64,000 nucleotides of DNA from Mermis nigrescens (GCA_036768485.1 JAVLUZ010000146.1:186001-250000), one strand, 5' to 3'. Counted from the first letter of the stretch, positions 9,440 through 20,518 are shown. The notes: generated from the letters alone by a model not told the origin. Program-made: numbers and translations.

Positions 9440-9555
9440 AATATTTATATTATTATTAATATTTTCATAATAACAATAATAATAATAATAATAATAATCA
9501 ATAATAATAATAATTTTTATTATTAATATTATTATTATTATTATTCTTAATATTA

Positions 9556-9625
<70 letters not shown>

Positions 9626-9626
9626 C
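9440..9626. repeat. ATT/AAT trinucleotide microsatellite
   Basis: The stretch is almost entirely repeats of ATT (and AAT at its left edge), with a few interruptions. The purest run lies at about 9555-9624. Apparent open frames of poly-isoleucine here are artefacts of the repeat. Confidence 0.97.
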
Positions 9627-10980
9627 ATACTAGCAAAGACAATGCTCCAATAGAACAAAAAAGACGAATATCTTTGGAATTACGCATAAATAAGAAAATA
9701 AAAGGAGGGACCTTGGAGAAAGCTACCTATGTCTTCCCGTGAAAGTCATGAGAATCTACAAAAATAAGATTCCTGCTAAAAAACGCAAAAAAATCGAAGC
9801 ATATTCTGCGGCCAGCAGATTGGAGTTGCGCCTCCATCCTTTAAATAAATGCCATCAGTAGTCTATCCCTTGAAAAGAAATGATTACTAATTTAAAAGAG
9901 AATGGGTTGCATTCAGAAACATGGTATACTTGTCATAGTTCATTTATCAAGACTTCGAACATTAGCTAATAATTATCATTAATTATTATTAATTATTACT
10001 GATTATTTTCACACATCAGAGCCTCTTCATAATCTTCTTCTCTCAGCCAGTGACCATTAATTTGTGAAAGCACGTTTTTTTCAGAGGCCTTAGAAGATAA
10101 GGGTGTCTAATCCAAATGTCCCAACAGTTTTTTCATATTAACTCCGCTATTTTTGAATGATTTTTTGTACATAGTTAAAATGTCCAATACGAAACATAAG
10201 GACATGATCTGGTTGCTTTTCTTTGTTCATGAAATCAACTATTAAAGTTTGTGTTCACCTTAGTTATTTTCAAGTTGTCCCACCTCAGTGTCCAAACCAT
10301 GGATACGCGTTCAGGTCGGTTGGTTCTCAAGATATCTGAAAAGTTTTTCGAGCGAATAAAGAATATCTATTAAGCCATCGACCGGTAAAGTTTGACCTGA
10401 TTTGGTTATCATTGTTCAAAACATAGAATTTTTACACAACTAACTTTTCTTCGCTATGCAAAGATTGTCGTATTGTCTTTTTGCAGCAATTTCTCATGAA
10501 CTCACGCAAATCTATTTAACGAATTTTCTTATTTGTTCACAAGATATTGAGAATTCTCTCTCTTTCATTGCTTGAGAGACTTGAATCGTTGGCTAAAAAG
10601 TTGATCGCAAAATACATAATTATTTTTTAATCGAAAGACATTCAGAAAATCTACTAATTTCAGAAGTTTGCACTAGAAACGAGCAACACCAATTATGCAT
10701 TGCCAGTTTGTCTCCTACTGGACCTTCTAATTGCGTCCAAGAAACATCAAAAAAATATTGAGAATTGACTGAGTGATTATGAAATAACCTGTTGGATTGT
10801 TGGGTTGGACATCCTGCTTCAAATTTTTTGCTTCTTTTTTAAAGTTTCAAACGACCTTCACAGGCATGCACAGGTAAGTTTTCTATACTATCCTCGTTTT
10901 AAGTACTTATTGATGCGTAATTCCAGGTATATTTGTCCTTTTACTTCCATCGATACATTTTTCTTTTGCTTGTGCCCTAC
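9626..10980. mobile_element. Long-TIR element (family X terminal hairpin module), copy 1
   Basis: The left arm carries ACTAGCAAAGAC, then TGCTCC, GAACAAAAAAGACGAATAT and AAAAGGAGGGA. The right arm carries the inverse (CCAGGTATATTTGTCC, CCATCGATACATTTTTC). The arms are older and more diverged than in other copies at 30011, 34283, 54802 and 57884. The interior of about 1 kb has no recognisable gene. Confidence 0.6.
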
Positions 10981-11513
10981 TTTGATTAGCAAGATTTAGG
11001 TTGATCAGTCAGTAAACACATACGTAACACGCCACAATTATGACAGCAATTCAAGAACGCGGAAAAACAAGATTGTTCAGAACACAAGCAATATCTTTTC
11101 TAAACAAGACAACTTTACCTTATTTAAACATATCAAATGTTTTCAGCGTAAAATACGCAACTACTGGGTGTAAAGGACACTCATGCCTAGATTCGTAATC
11201 CTGACATTACAAGGAAAATTTTAAAAAACTCGAGCTTTTGCAATGCTCTGAAACTAAATTGATTTTCAGTGTAAACTTTACACAAATAATCGGTCTACAT
11301 AAAACATACATTCAGATTTGTAATCCTGACCCTACGGAATATATTTAAAAAAATTTACATTTGCAATGCTCTGAAAGTAAATAAATTTGAAGTTTTAAGT
11401 TTCAACATCAACAATAAATAAATTTAGAGAAATGGATTTAGAGAAATATGACAATCAGATTCGTAATTCCTACATTACAGAAAACATTTAGATAATCATA
11501 TTCGTAATTTCAT
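10981..11513 (-). repeat. Family X spacer and 130-bp unit array (inverted copy 1)
   Basis: 10999-11160 matches 35090-35250 (GTAAACACAT, ACGCCACAATTATGAC and AACAAGACAACTTTAC blocks). From about 11150 follow units with ACTGGGTGTAAAGG, TAATCCTGACATTAC, GCAATGCTCTGAAA and AGTGTAAACTTTACACA. The array is interrupted near 11513 by the miniature Polinton. Confidence 0.7.
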
Positions 11514-11520
11514 TAAAGTT

Positions 11521-11755
11521 GATTAGCGCCACGAAGGTTTATTTCCGCCACCGAGGCCCATGAGCACCTCTAAGGTTTATTAAAGCCATCAAGGGTTCAC
11601 AAGCGCCGCCAAAGTTCACAAGCACTACCGTGGTCCACAAGCACCACCAAAGCGCCCTTTACACTGTTTTTTTTGGGGGAAAAACCTACTGCACTCAGGG
11701 TATTTTTGTAGTTAGAAAATAATGATGATTGTTAGCAGCATGTAAATGAATCACC
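11521..11755 (+). repeat. Left minisatellite terminal inverted repeat
   Basis: Units of about 20 bp (GCGCCACCAAAGTTCACAAG type) run to about 11650. They are followed by the non-repetitive inner part ending in GCAGCATGTAAATGAATCAC at about 11754. It is the inverse complement of 13085-13385, which contains more units, so the unit number differs between arms. Confidence 0.85.
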
Positions 11756-12211
11756 TTTGAATTTGATTTTCTATTAAATAAATAGTGTAAAGAATGGTCA
11801 GAGTGACCAAAAGGGCAATGCAGCTCAGAATCTAATAAGAAATCGCACTAAGCTCTTCTGTATGTAAGCATTTTGCGTTACATTCTAGGCACCTTCCCTC
11901 AAGATTGATTCCTCCAAAATTGTCATGAATTTTCTAGCAGGTTTTACATGCAGGCACAAATTTCATAGACTCGAGTTTTGGTGAGCATGTTGTCAAATTT
12001 TGCCAATCGGAAACTTAAAAATCACAGTTACCTTCAAGATTATGTTATGGACTGATCTCGGAAGCTCAGTATAGTCTGTTAAATTATGGCCAACTACCAT
12101 AGACTCATTCACATGATGATCACAATATGGATCAACCCCTTAAGTGAAATGAAAGAGCACTAACAAAAAAATCACACTTGTATCATATGCGACATTGGTT
12201 CTATTTATAGT

Positions 12212-12550
12212 CTACTGGCGTCTAAAATACAATTTTACGATACTTTTGCCACATTTAAAAGATACGGGCTGAACTTGATCCGTTTTATCATTCATTTCAA
12301 TTGTGTTGAATGTTTTTTTCAGCACGGATATGTATTGTGGACTATTATAAGCATGGTTTACATAATACATGTATTTTCCTTCAATTTTACAACCTGCAAA
12401 AAGTGGCCCAAAAACAATTTCAACAATCTGAGACTCAACTATATTGCAATAAACGTAAAAATTATGCATTCCGCCTAGCATATCAGGAGAGTGATGGACA
12501 GCTATGATCAGTTCATGTGCATGGTTGAAGAAACACTGACCAGCCTACAT
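12212..12550 (-). pseudogene. C-terminal fragment of Polinton-type major capsid protein
   Basis: The frame ends with a stop at 12212 and is open upstream of the TTG/ATG region at 12481 to about 12550. It contains FYVYCNIVESQIV, a spacer, YISVLKKTFNTIE and a closing SIVKLYFRR. From memory this resembles the C-terminus of proteins annotated F54H12.2-like, which are Polinton double jelly-roll capsid proteins that close with a similar KLHFRR. About 110 residues remain of an expected several hundred, so it is a truncated relic. The call relies on recalled family features and needs a profile search. Confidence 0.55.
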
Positions 12551-12722
12551 TTCTTCTGTTTCAAAATGAGATTGAACATTACTATTTATATTTTTATCAG
12601 ATCAGGGAGTCAAGAATCAAATTTTCCCGAGTACCTCGTCCATCGTACAAAATAATCAGTTTTTTTCCGCTTTTTCGAGTTTTTAGGATATTTTCAACAA
12701 TGAATAAATCCTAAGTAATATC

Positions 12723-13022
12723 TTGTTTTTGCATAATGTCCGATGGGTGCCTATTCTTCTTGGTCTGGAATTGGATGTGACTGAGTTTTGTAAAAATGGA
12801 GGAGCATATATTGAAATAACATCAAATAATAATTTATCACTAGCTAGAGCTGTTGTAACAGAAATAGCGAAGCTGAGCGGTAGCACAAAATACGAATCTA
12901 TTCGAAAAGCTGACAGGGCACGGAACAATCTGCAAAAAACATCTAGCTTTAGATTTAATGCATAAGGCTAATATTAATATCAATAAAGAAAAATATGGTC
13001 TTGAGGCTGTTGAAAAAATATA
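12723..13022 (+). pseudogene. Fragment of Polinton-type family B DNA polymerase (N-terminal region)
   Basis: The frame from 12723 contains YIEITSNNNLSLARAVVTE and a following YESIRKADRARNNLQK. A frameshift near 12935 then leads to LALDLMHKANI and GLEAVEKI, ending in stops at about 13020. This order, with a conserved N-LxLARAxV core, a basic NLQ stretch and a G-L/P-E-xxEKI segment, matches my memory of the region before the exonuclease of Polinton polymerase B. The catalytic parts are absent. It lies inside the inverted repeats beside a capsid-like fragment, which supports the assignment. Confidence 0.5.
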
Positions 13023-13084
13023 ATAGGTTCTAGTGCCCGAATACCCAATAAAAGTATATTATAATAATGTTTGTTTTTACAAGG

Positions 13085-13385
13085 ACCTACGGCTGATATT
13101 GTGATTCATTTACATGCTGCCAATAATCATCATTATGATACAATTACAAAATACCCCTAGTGCAATAAGTTTTTTCTTCCAAAAAACAGTATAAAGAGCG
13201 CTTTGGTGGCGCTTGTGGAACACGGTAGTGCTTCTGAACTTTGGTGGCACTTGTGAATCCTTGGTGGCGCTTGTGAACTCTTTGGCACTTGTGAACCCTC
13301 GGTAGTGCTAATGGATGTTAGTGGCGCTAGTAAACCTTTAATGGCGCTCATTGGCTTTGGTAGCGCTTGTAAACCTGTAAACCCA
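13085..13385 (-). repeat. Right minisatellite terminal inverted repeat
   Basis: This is the inverse complement of 11521-11755. It begins with GTGATTCATTTACATGCTGC and continues into 8-10 units around TTGGTGGCGCTTGTGAA, ending near GTAAACC at about 13380. It has more units than the left arm, consistent with slippage in the minisatellite. Confidence 0.85.
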
Positions 13386-13786
13386 TTTCAGGCCAGCCCT
13401 TTTTTGCCTGCTTTAAGCGATTCAAGGACAACTTTTTTGTATGTTCCTGAACTACCCTTCCCCTAGGTTAACTATTTAAATAGTTACGGAACTACCCCTT
13501 CTCCCAGGGATAAATTGTTAAAAAGTTTTGGAACTACCCCTTCCCCAGGGACATTTAGTCTGCGAAATGCCAGGGCGCACTCAGGGCGCACCCCTTATGC
13601 CGCCGATGTTATAACATATGGACCCCCCTCAGGTCGCATGTTTTCAGAGCCAGGACTCACGTTTTAATCCCACTTCTCCAGCTGCCACCCACGTCCGCTC
13701 ATGCTATAATACAGAAAAAAGTTCCTGAACTTAGTTCCGGAACTAGTACTTCTGGAATAACGCATGGGTCGCACGCTATACTTCTC
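13386..13786. repeat. Noncoding stretch with three ~41-bp units
   Basis: Three units with GAACTACCCCTTC and CCCAGGGA occur at about 13449, 13489 and 13531. The rest (to 13786) is GC-richer noncoding sequence with no recognised element or frame. Confidence 0.55.
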
Positions 13787-13829
13787 CTAAGTATATTATA
13801 AGTACCCGCGCTTCCGCGATACCTGTGAT
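13787..13829 (-). repeat. Family X start block, solitary and inverted
   Basis: The plus strand reads TAAGTATATTATAAGTACC followed by CGCGCTTCCGCGATACC. This is the inverse of the start block seen at 25249, 36978 and 55546. It may be the far end of the family X copy at 9626-11513, separated from it by the Polinton insertion and lost units. Confidence 0.5.
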
Positions 13830-14202
13830 AAAATTATATACTTTATTGCGAACAAAAGTGAAAATTTGCATACTCAGCTATGCTAGTAGAGCAGCAAACA
13901 TTAAAAATGTTAAACACTGTTTTGAAGCAATGAATCCAGCTATGAACCTGATATACCTTAGCGAAATCAGCAATACCTACATCGAACTGATCATATACCT
14001 ACCTATTATTGTCGCAAAAAACGTTAGATCATTATCAGACAAAAAGTCGAGTCTATTATCGATTATCGAAACCATTTTTACTTTGCTCAATTTTATATCA
14101 ATCTACAATAACTTTTCCTTAAGGTGCCGCAAGTTTAATCGTGAATCAATAGACTTTTATTGCTTTTTCATTTTATGTATCTTTTTAAAAATTTTCATTT
14201 AA
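13825..14202 (+). CDS. Unrecognised 125-residue ORF
   Basis: The frame is AT-rich and encodes a hydrophobic, Lys/Ile/Phe/Asn-rich protein with no motif I recognise. The C-terminal 20 residues are strongly hydrophobic (FYCFFILCIFLKIF). It starts inside the family X start block, has no neighbours that support a function, and could be a chance frame in AT-rich DNA. Confidence 0.15.
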   Translation: MIKLYTLLRTKVKICILSYASRAANIKNVKHCFEAMNPAMNLIYLSEISNTYIELIIYLPIIVAKNVRSLSDKKSSLLSIIETIFTLLNFISIYNNFSLRCRKFNRESIDFYCFFILCIFLKIFI

Positions 14203-15203
14203 AATCGTATAGTTCTGGCGCACATAATTTTTTAAAGCCAACTCTAGTAGACATATAAAGACATATAAACGTTTTACTTTATGTCTATATATGAGATCAG
14301 AAATTTTAAAAAACTCGATGAGTTTAGCTGACAACATTTCAATATTTAAATTCTTTTTCATGTATCCTTCCTTAAGACATTTGATTTTTTGCATTTCATA
14401 AAACAAGCTTGTATTGTTAGTAACAAAGCTGTTTTACTTAGTTTTTTTAATGAAGCAGTCGCGCAAGAGTTAGCTTGATTTTTAGCCACACCAAATCTAA
14501 CAATAAAATTTAAAAGGTATAGTAGCTTAAAAATCTTACATAAAATCAGTGTCTCAAAGAGGGACATTAACGTGCTGTGTCAAATGCAAAATGTTCTGAC
14601 CAGAGTCTTTAATTTAGCTTTAATTCCATTATTAGGTTAATAAGCTGTCGTTTTACGAACAAGAGAGGATAATCTTATATTGTTTTTCAAGATTATCGTT
14701 TAATCTCTTAATTTATGTAATCCGATTTCAACCAGCGTGTTCACTTGGAAAATTCCGAAATATAGTAAGAGGGCTAAACACGTACACTGGGTTTCTAGGG
14801 CTCTAGTCTAGACCAGAAATGCACGTAGACATGCAGGTTAGGGTGTACACCACAGAAGGACTGAAATGAAATTCTAGGTTTCTGATTGATGAAATCGCCA
14901 AAAATCGGCAAAAATCTTACTAAAAATATAATTCTGAGGTCAAAGTATTCCGTGGGGTTTTTTCAACTTCTACGGGGAATGCAAACTCTTCAACTCCTCA
15001 GACTAATCCCCTACCACCGCCACGCTCATGTCTGGTCTACACCCCCATAATGAGAAAATGGGAAATTTTAAGCGATAAATAAGGCAAAATGAGAATTAAT
15101 TGGCGACAGAATGAAATTTCTTTAAAGTACCAAAATTGATCAGAAACTATAAAACAGCATAGTTTCAACGCTGTTTCAGCTTTTATAAAAATTTTCCTAT
15201 TGT
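14203..15203. other. No gene recognised
   Basis: AT-rich noncoding sequence. Short frames at 14185-14567 on the minus strand show no conserved motif. The segment at 14760-15070 has G/C-rich patches resembling decayed MITE sequence (TGGTCTACACCCCC near 15033), without definable ends. Confidence 0.5.
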
Positions 15204-15247
15204 AATGAAAACTTACGTCTCATGACACTGAGACGTAAGTTTTCATT
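15204..15247. repeat. Perfect 19-bp inverted repeat (hairpin)
   Basis: AATGAAAACTTACGTCTCA at 15204-15222 is followed by a 6-base loop TGACAC and its exact inverse complement at 15229-15247. A third, partial copy (AATGAAAACTTACGCATT) begins near 15254. The perfect match suggests recent origin or a folded product. Confidence 0.9.
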
Positions 15248-15579
15248 AAAATATTAATGAAAACTTACGCATTAGCACACGCATTAGCGCACTTTTGTTA
15301 TTCAAGTATAAGCGATAAAACTATTCGCTCATGAAAAATAGATAAGCTATTTTGAACGGCAGCTGCAGATCAAAAACTAGCGCCAAGTTAGCCCCTTTCA
15401 TTTCAAAATTAGGCTCATTTACTTCCTGGAAAATGTACATTCACGTGAAAAATGATTGTCAGTCAGTTTAAGCCATTCTTAACTCCAGCAAACTGCAGTC
15501 CACGTGAACACCCCGTCTTTTAGCTTACCTCACTAAATGAATAACACAAAATAAAATGGTACATAGCTCATAACACTAA

Positions 15580-16649
15580 GGGCTGTATTCACAAAGGCGA
15601 TTTAGCTTAAATCGATTTAAGGTCTTAAATCGATTATACTAAATCGAGATTCAAATCAATTTAAGGCAACGACGATTCAAAGATAAATGGTACTTACAAA
15701 GGCGATTTAACAATATTTCAACTAAACCGACTAGAAGCGCATAAAAAATATTGTCTGCGTAACAAAAGATAATGAAGGAACAAGCAAAAAATATGTACAC
15801 AGGCAATTCCGAAAGGTTTTCCGTATTGTCTTCTAGGCATTTTGCACTATAAAATGGGAAAATACGCGTCTGGAGTGAATCTTTGGATGGTTACTGCTGA
15901 TTTACGTTTACACTTCCAAAAACGAATTTGATATGCCGGGTCATTCTAAAGCTAGGGAACCTAATTTCGAGACTGGTGAATTGTATTTCTCACTTGAATG
16001 CCTTCGTCAAAGTGCAACAATATTGGAAAACATGGAAAGCAATTCAAAAGCACATTGGCTAATAGAGATAAATGCTACAACAATCAAAAACTTTTTAAAA
16101 TATCAAAAAATATGGTTTTACTAAAAAATTTTTTCCAAAACATCACAAACCATTAAAAATATGATTTTGAATTTTCAAAACCATTTTATAACGTCGAAAA
16201 TGTGGATTTGATCGGATAAGTGGTTAACAAAAAACATTTAAAAAGAATCCAAAAAATAAAATATGGTTTTTACCAACAATTTTTTTGGAAATATCCGAAA
16301 ATAATTAAAAGTCCCGAAAAATAAAAAAATACAAGGACATATCGATTCCATACAGCTATCAGGCCTAAGTTTAGCTCGGGCAACGCCGGGTAGCTCAGCT
16401 AGTCAGAAATAAATGGATTGTTGCTTTTTTCACTTGCCGTTGAATTTGATCCACATGATTCTGTTCTATTTCTTCTATTCTATCAAAGTTGTCGAAAAAG
16501 TCTAGTAATTCCATAATCAAACAATGTCGCAAACAACAAAAAAAACAGCCCTAAATCAAGCTCTGAACCTGCTTCCAGTAGATTTAAAGTCTCGATTTCA
16601 GAGGGGGTGATTTTCAAATCGATTAAAGCTAAATCGCCTTTGTGAATAC
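15580..16649. mobile_element. DNA transposon remnant with TIR GGGCTGTATTCACAAAGG
   Basis: The left end GGGCTGTATTCACAAAGGCG with TTTAGCTTAAATCGATTTAA after it is matched inversely at 16605-16649 (AATCGATTAAAGCTAAATCG, CCTTTGTGAATAC). The right tip is degenerate. TAA precedes the left end. This terminus type recalls PIF/Harbinger elements with TWA targets, but no transposase is seen. The short frame 15933-16124 has no convincing motif. A probable Helitron end lies inside. Confidence 0.55.
16340..16402 (+). mobile_element. Possible Helitron 3' end (CTAG terminus)
   Basis: The sequence GGGCAACGCCGGGTAGCTCA is followed by GCTAG and then T. A GC-rich short stem followed by CTAG before a T is the pattern of Helitron 3' ends. 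The 5' end (TC after A) was not located, so element length is unknown, and many unrelated sequences could fit such a short pattern. Confidence 0.35.
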
Positions 16650-16697
16650 GATTGAACAAGTTACGACGATTTAAGTGCCCAACTTAACCTTTTATTG

Positions 16698-17063
16698 GCC
16701 AACGTTCCCGATTGGGAACATATTTTCGAAATTTTGTTGCAAAACAACTACTAATCTAATTTAATTCAGACTTGTTTTGGATGAGAAATAAGATGTTTGC
16801 CTATCCTGTGAGAGCAATTTCAAAACTTAATTTTGAGTATGTGCTATGCTATACTGTCTTAAGTTGGACAAAAATTGCGAAAGTTTGTCATGTTTAGGAA
16901 TTTGCATATTGTCAATCGGCATACAAAATTTTTGAGCCAAATGTCATGCAGTCATGTTTGCAGAGGTTTTCTGATCATTTTGGTATATTATTCATTTCTA
17001 TTTAGTTGTCCATCAAAAGTTATGGTTGAATTTATATTGATGTTCCCGTTTGGGAACGTTGGC
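16698..17063. mobile_element. 366-bp inverted-repeat element with GTTCCC dyad ends
   Basis: GCCAACGTTCCCGATTGGGA at the left is matched by the inverse ATGTTCCCGTTTGGGAACGT with TGGC at 17040-17063. Each end is itself a dyad (TTCCC..GGGAA). A solitary copy of the end occurs at 18202-18225. The interior is AT-rich and noncoding. No target duplication could be fixed. Confidence 0.6.
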
Positions 17064-19880
17064 TCCTAGGAGTGCGAAAATATTTAATTCCTGGAAAGAG
17101 AACTAAATCTATGGGGCTGCATATGTAACCTCGTCTATGCACTTTAGTGACCTCTCATACATTCTTTCAATTTTCTAGAGCTCCACAAGCATTATGGTAT
17201 GACTCCAATGCACATATTCAAAATATTGAATGCAGGTTCGTGGGATTCTTTACTTGATTCTATATGTTACGATTACACAACAATGTAGCTCTTGATTTCT
17301 AGCGGTTTTTTAGGCAAAAATTCAAGTTTTTCCGTAAATAATTTAAGGTGCTTTTGCAGAAATTACCGGCTCTACCTTACTTTGCTTTATTTGTTTATTA
17401 TAACTTACAGAGCTATGAATCTTTAGAGGCTTAGAGACAAATTTTCTTGAATTCTTGCACAATATCATGTGTTTTTGATCTGTAGAGCTTGCACTGTACT
17501 TTATCAAAATTTATATAACTGTTGATTGCTAACATTTTTTAATAGCTCAGAAGCATGCTAGCAACATAACTAAACTTTGAGTGTAAGCTTATTGGACTAT
17601 CGATAACAACTGCGGATGGGTAAATGTCCGAATGGGTAAATGTATGATATTATGACTTACTTTTATTCAATGTAAAATTTTACTTTTTGAAAATTGTATG
17701 AAATTGCCAAATTGACTATATAATACCCTGACTTCCTGATATTTCCCGAATCTTGATTCATGGTTTCTAATTTCTAGTATACCGACATACTTCAATGCAG
17801 TGCAAATAGTTCTGAGATCATGGGCATTAGTTCAACAGCGTAGAAATGAGAAAACAAATAAATTCGAAAAATCCAGAAAAAACAAAAATACAGATTATAG
17901 CTCAATAATAGTTTTTTAATCATCTTAGCTAGACATTATTTAATGTTATCTAGAAAGCAAGCAAATCTAACAAAAAACAAATATAAAGTTACGGTGTCTA
18001 CTGAAAGTTTCTTGGTTTTCTGAGGTTAATGGTTCCCATAAGGATTCAAATACGCAAACCCACACCCTTGTAGGCTCTCTATTTGACAATTTGACAGTTT
18101 AGATTACTTGTGTTATCAATGTTTGTAGCAGATCGCTTTAATCTTATGTGTTTTGCAAAACATAAAAGAACATAAAATTTGGCAAAAATGTTCCCAAAGA
18201 AGCCAACGTTCCCATGTAGGAACATGAAGAACATGATAGAGAGAAGAGCTTTTGCTCTGGTTTTTTGCATACAGTCTTACATTTTACCGATTTGAAACAT
18301 ATTAAGATTGCATTGCAGTAGCACATCTGCATCATAGAGCGGACTCTAAAAGGTTAAGCCCGCTCATCTCTGTTTAATTTTTAATAAAAAGGGAGTGAGA
18401 CCAATATGGTACAGCATTAGGATTTCTGCTGATGATCCAAATTCGGAGAACTTTTTTGGTTTCTGGATGTAAAACGCACGACAGGGTTTTTTGAAATGCT
18501 TAACGGTGCTTTTTACTAGATTGCAAAAAAACAAAATCATTAATAAGATTTAGTGTTGAACGGTATTTATTATTCGAACATAAAGTCTTAAAGTAAAGTA
18601 GAAAGTATGAGGATGAGACACAGTATCAAAATCCAACGTAAATATTAGATCAGTCTGATTAAGCTTATCAAGATCGTTTCTATTTATTCTTCACTGAGTT
18701 TGTGATAGAGAATGCTCAGCTTCAGCTTAACATTCATCACATTTCAACTTATCCAGCTTTTCTACAAGAACCAAATCATGTCATCGAGATTTCTATTGAC
18801 CATAAAAAAATTATCGAAAAATTCTGAGAAGTGTGAAAAACAGTCGAAACAATTATGTGAAGCACCCGATATTTTGACAATCATGATTTTATTTACGGTA
18901 GTTCTTCGTTTCTCTGAGATTGGAAATTTAGATATATTCTGTCAGATAGACTTAAGCTCGGCCAAGTTTTTTCAATGAATATTCATTAATGATAATATTG
19001 ATATGTACATGTGATTAAAACTGATCAGAGTTGCTTTCACTCAGCGCTATATAAATTATTGTTCTTCGGCCTATAGTTTTGTACGAATTGCGTAAATGAT
19101 ACTAAATTTATGCTTACTAGATTCAACATTAAATGAGCTCAGGATGATACCTTATTTGCTGTTTCAATATAGAAAACAACTCGATTTGCAAGCATAAAGC
19201 TGAGAGAATATTGTAAAAAATTTAAAACCGTTGAAGATTTCCATCTCAAATTAGAGGTTTTTTGAGATTGCAGAAAGGACCATGCACTGTTATAACCAAA
19301 ACTAATACTTTTTGGTTAGAACTTTTTTAAACGCATTTTATTTTGCTAGATTCCACGCTTATTCGTAAAGATATTAACCTTTGAAGAGCCAAATTTGCAC
19401 ATTTTTTATGGGTATACTGCAGAAAAATGGTTTTTTGAACATTACGTTTTTGACCAAATAAATTGGTTCATAAAAAATACTTAGATAATTGTATGTTCTT
19501 TCATTTAAGCTTTTGCTCAGCATTCAACTCAATTCTTTTTGGTTCAGGTTGCAATCTCATTACTAAATTCATAGTATTTCTAACTTGCGCATCGCAAATT
19601 GATCTTCAATGTACTGTGAAAACAGTTTCCATAAGTAAAGTTACAAGATTTAATCAGCTCCTATCAAATTGGCTTCATTGTAGATAAAAAATTAGCGGCG
19701 TAATCTATTGCAGATTGAGTTTGCTAAAGAAAACATCTGAAGCCAGGACGCTAAATAATATTAAACGGAATTTCTCAGAAAAATTTTAAATGCCTCATAC
19801 TTTGCGCCTAAATTGGACTAGAGTTTAATCTAAAGCTTCCGAATTCGGAGAATTTATCCGACATGTTAGCCATAGAACAT
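17064..19880. other. No gene recognised
   Basis: AT-rich noncoding DNA. The only structured item is the solitary 24-bp GTTCCC-dyad terminus at 18202-18225. Frames at 18079-18335, 18712-18978 and 19463-19687 are short, lysine/phenylalanine-rich and without motifs. Confidence 0.5.
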
Positions 19881-19886
19881 TATATA
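19881..19886 (+). promoter_or_regulatory. Candidate TATA box upstream of a signal-peptide exon
   Basis: TATATA in ACATTATATAGGGTC lies about 110 bases before the ATG at 19992. The spacing would allow a start site near 19910 and a short leader. Such AT-rich matches are frequent here, so the support comes only from the downstream frame. Confidence 0.25.
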
Positions 19887-19991
19887 GGGTCAAGCTAGAA
19901 AAAGCTCGAACCTGACTCTTAGAATTTTAGTGCGATCTGAACTGTGCTAAGCTAGTCATTCGCACCAGTCTCTATGCATTCGCAGCTCAAG

Positions 19992-20065
19992 ATGAATCGG
20001 CATTTCTTCGTATGCCTACTGATCGTATTTATTTCAACTCGATTCGCATTTCGCAAAAGCGACGA
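19992..20065 (+). CDS. Candidate first exon encoding a secretory signal peptide
   Basis: The ATG at 19992 opens a 25-codon frame with a typical signal peptide: basic start MNRHFF, hydrophobic core VCLLIVFIS, then a small residue near TRFA. The frame stops at 20067, but GTAAAT at 20066 is a good splice donor, so the exon may continue elsewhere. No downstream exon was recognised. It could also be a chance match. Confidence 0.3.
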
Positions 20066-20259
20066 GTAAATTGATTTAAATTTAGATCAAATAATTTTAA
20101 AATTTTCAGCTAATCCAAGCGCTGTCTATGTCTGCTGATTGTTTAAAAATTCGACCGCAAAGGACAATAAATATCATTTTTTTATTCTTGCGCAAATAAT
20201 AGACGAAAATTGGGAACGTCTTTGAAAAAATCATATAACGTCTTCAGGAACAGTCTTAC

Positions 20260-20518
20260 CAGAGGTGGGCGGCACCAAACTTCTCGGGGGGGAGGTGTGT
20301 GTGCAAGATTTTTCAAACAGTAAAAAATTGCCTTAAAAATAGTGGTATAGAGAAACAACACCATTTTCCAACGTTTCTCATTTCAGCACAAATTATTGGC
20401 ATCAAAAAAAATTGCGAAAAAAATAAGAAAATTCTCAAAAATTGAATATTGGGTGTATTTTGGTTCTTGGCGGGGGTATTCTGGTTTCTCGGGGCCCAAA
20501 CCCCCACGCCCAGGTGTG
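20260..20518 (+). mobile_element. hAT MITE, TIR CAGAGGTGGGC family
   Basis: The copy starts CAGAGGTGGGCGGCACC and ends CCACGCCCAGGTGTG. It is flanked by AGTCTTAC and AGTCTCGC (6 of 8 bases match), fitting an aged 8-bp hAT target duplication. The interior shares ATGGC..AAAACACC and ATTGGCATCAAAAAA blocks with many other copies in the window. Confidence 0.75.

Larger units (their letters stand above)
11514..13385. mobile_element. Miniature Polinton/Maverick with minisatellite terminal inverted repeats
   Basis: Inverted arms at about 11521-11755 and 13085-13385 share a minisatellite of about 20-bp units around TTCACAAGCGCCACCAA. An inner part follows with TGCACT, GGGTATTTT and GCAGCATGTAAATGAATCAC. 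Between the arms lie a fragment resembling the Polinton major capsid protein (12212-12550, minus) and one resembling the N-terminal part of Polinton DNA polymerase B (12723-13020, plus). Known: Polintons are 15-20 kb with long terminal inverted repeats and encode both proteins. This 1.9-kb object is best read as an internal-deletion derivative. No 6-bp target-site duplication could be fixed. Confidence 0.6.

Noticed and set aside
9434..9658. Poly-isoleucine/tyrosine open frame
   Set aside because: It is a translation of the ATT microsatellite and has no coding value.
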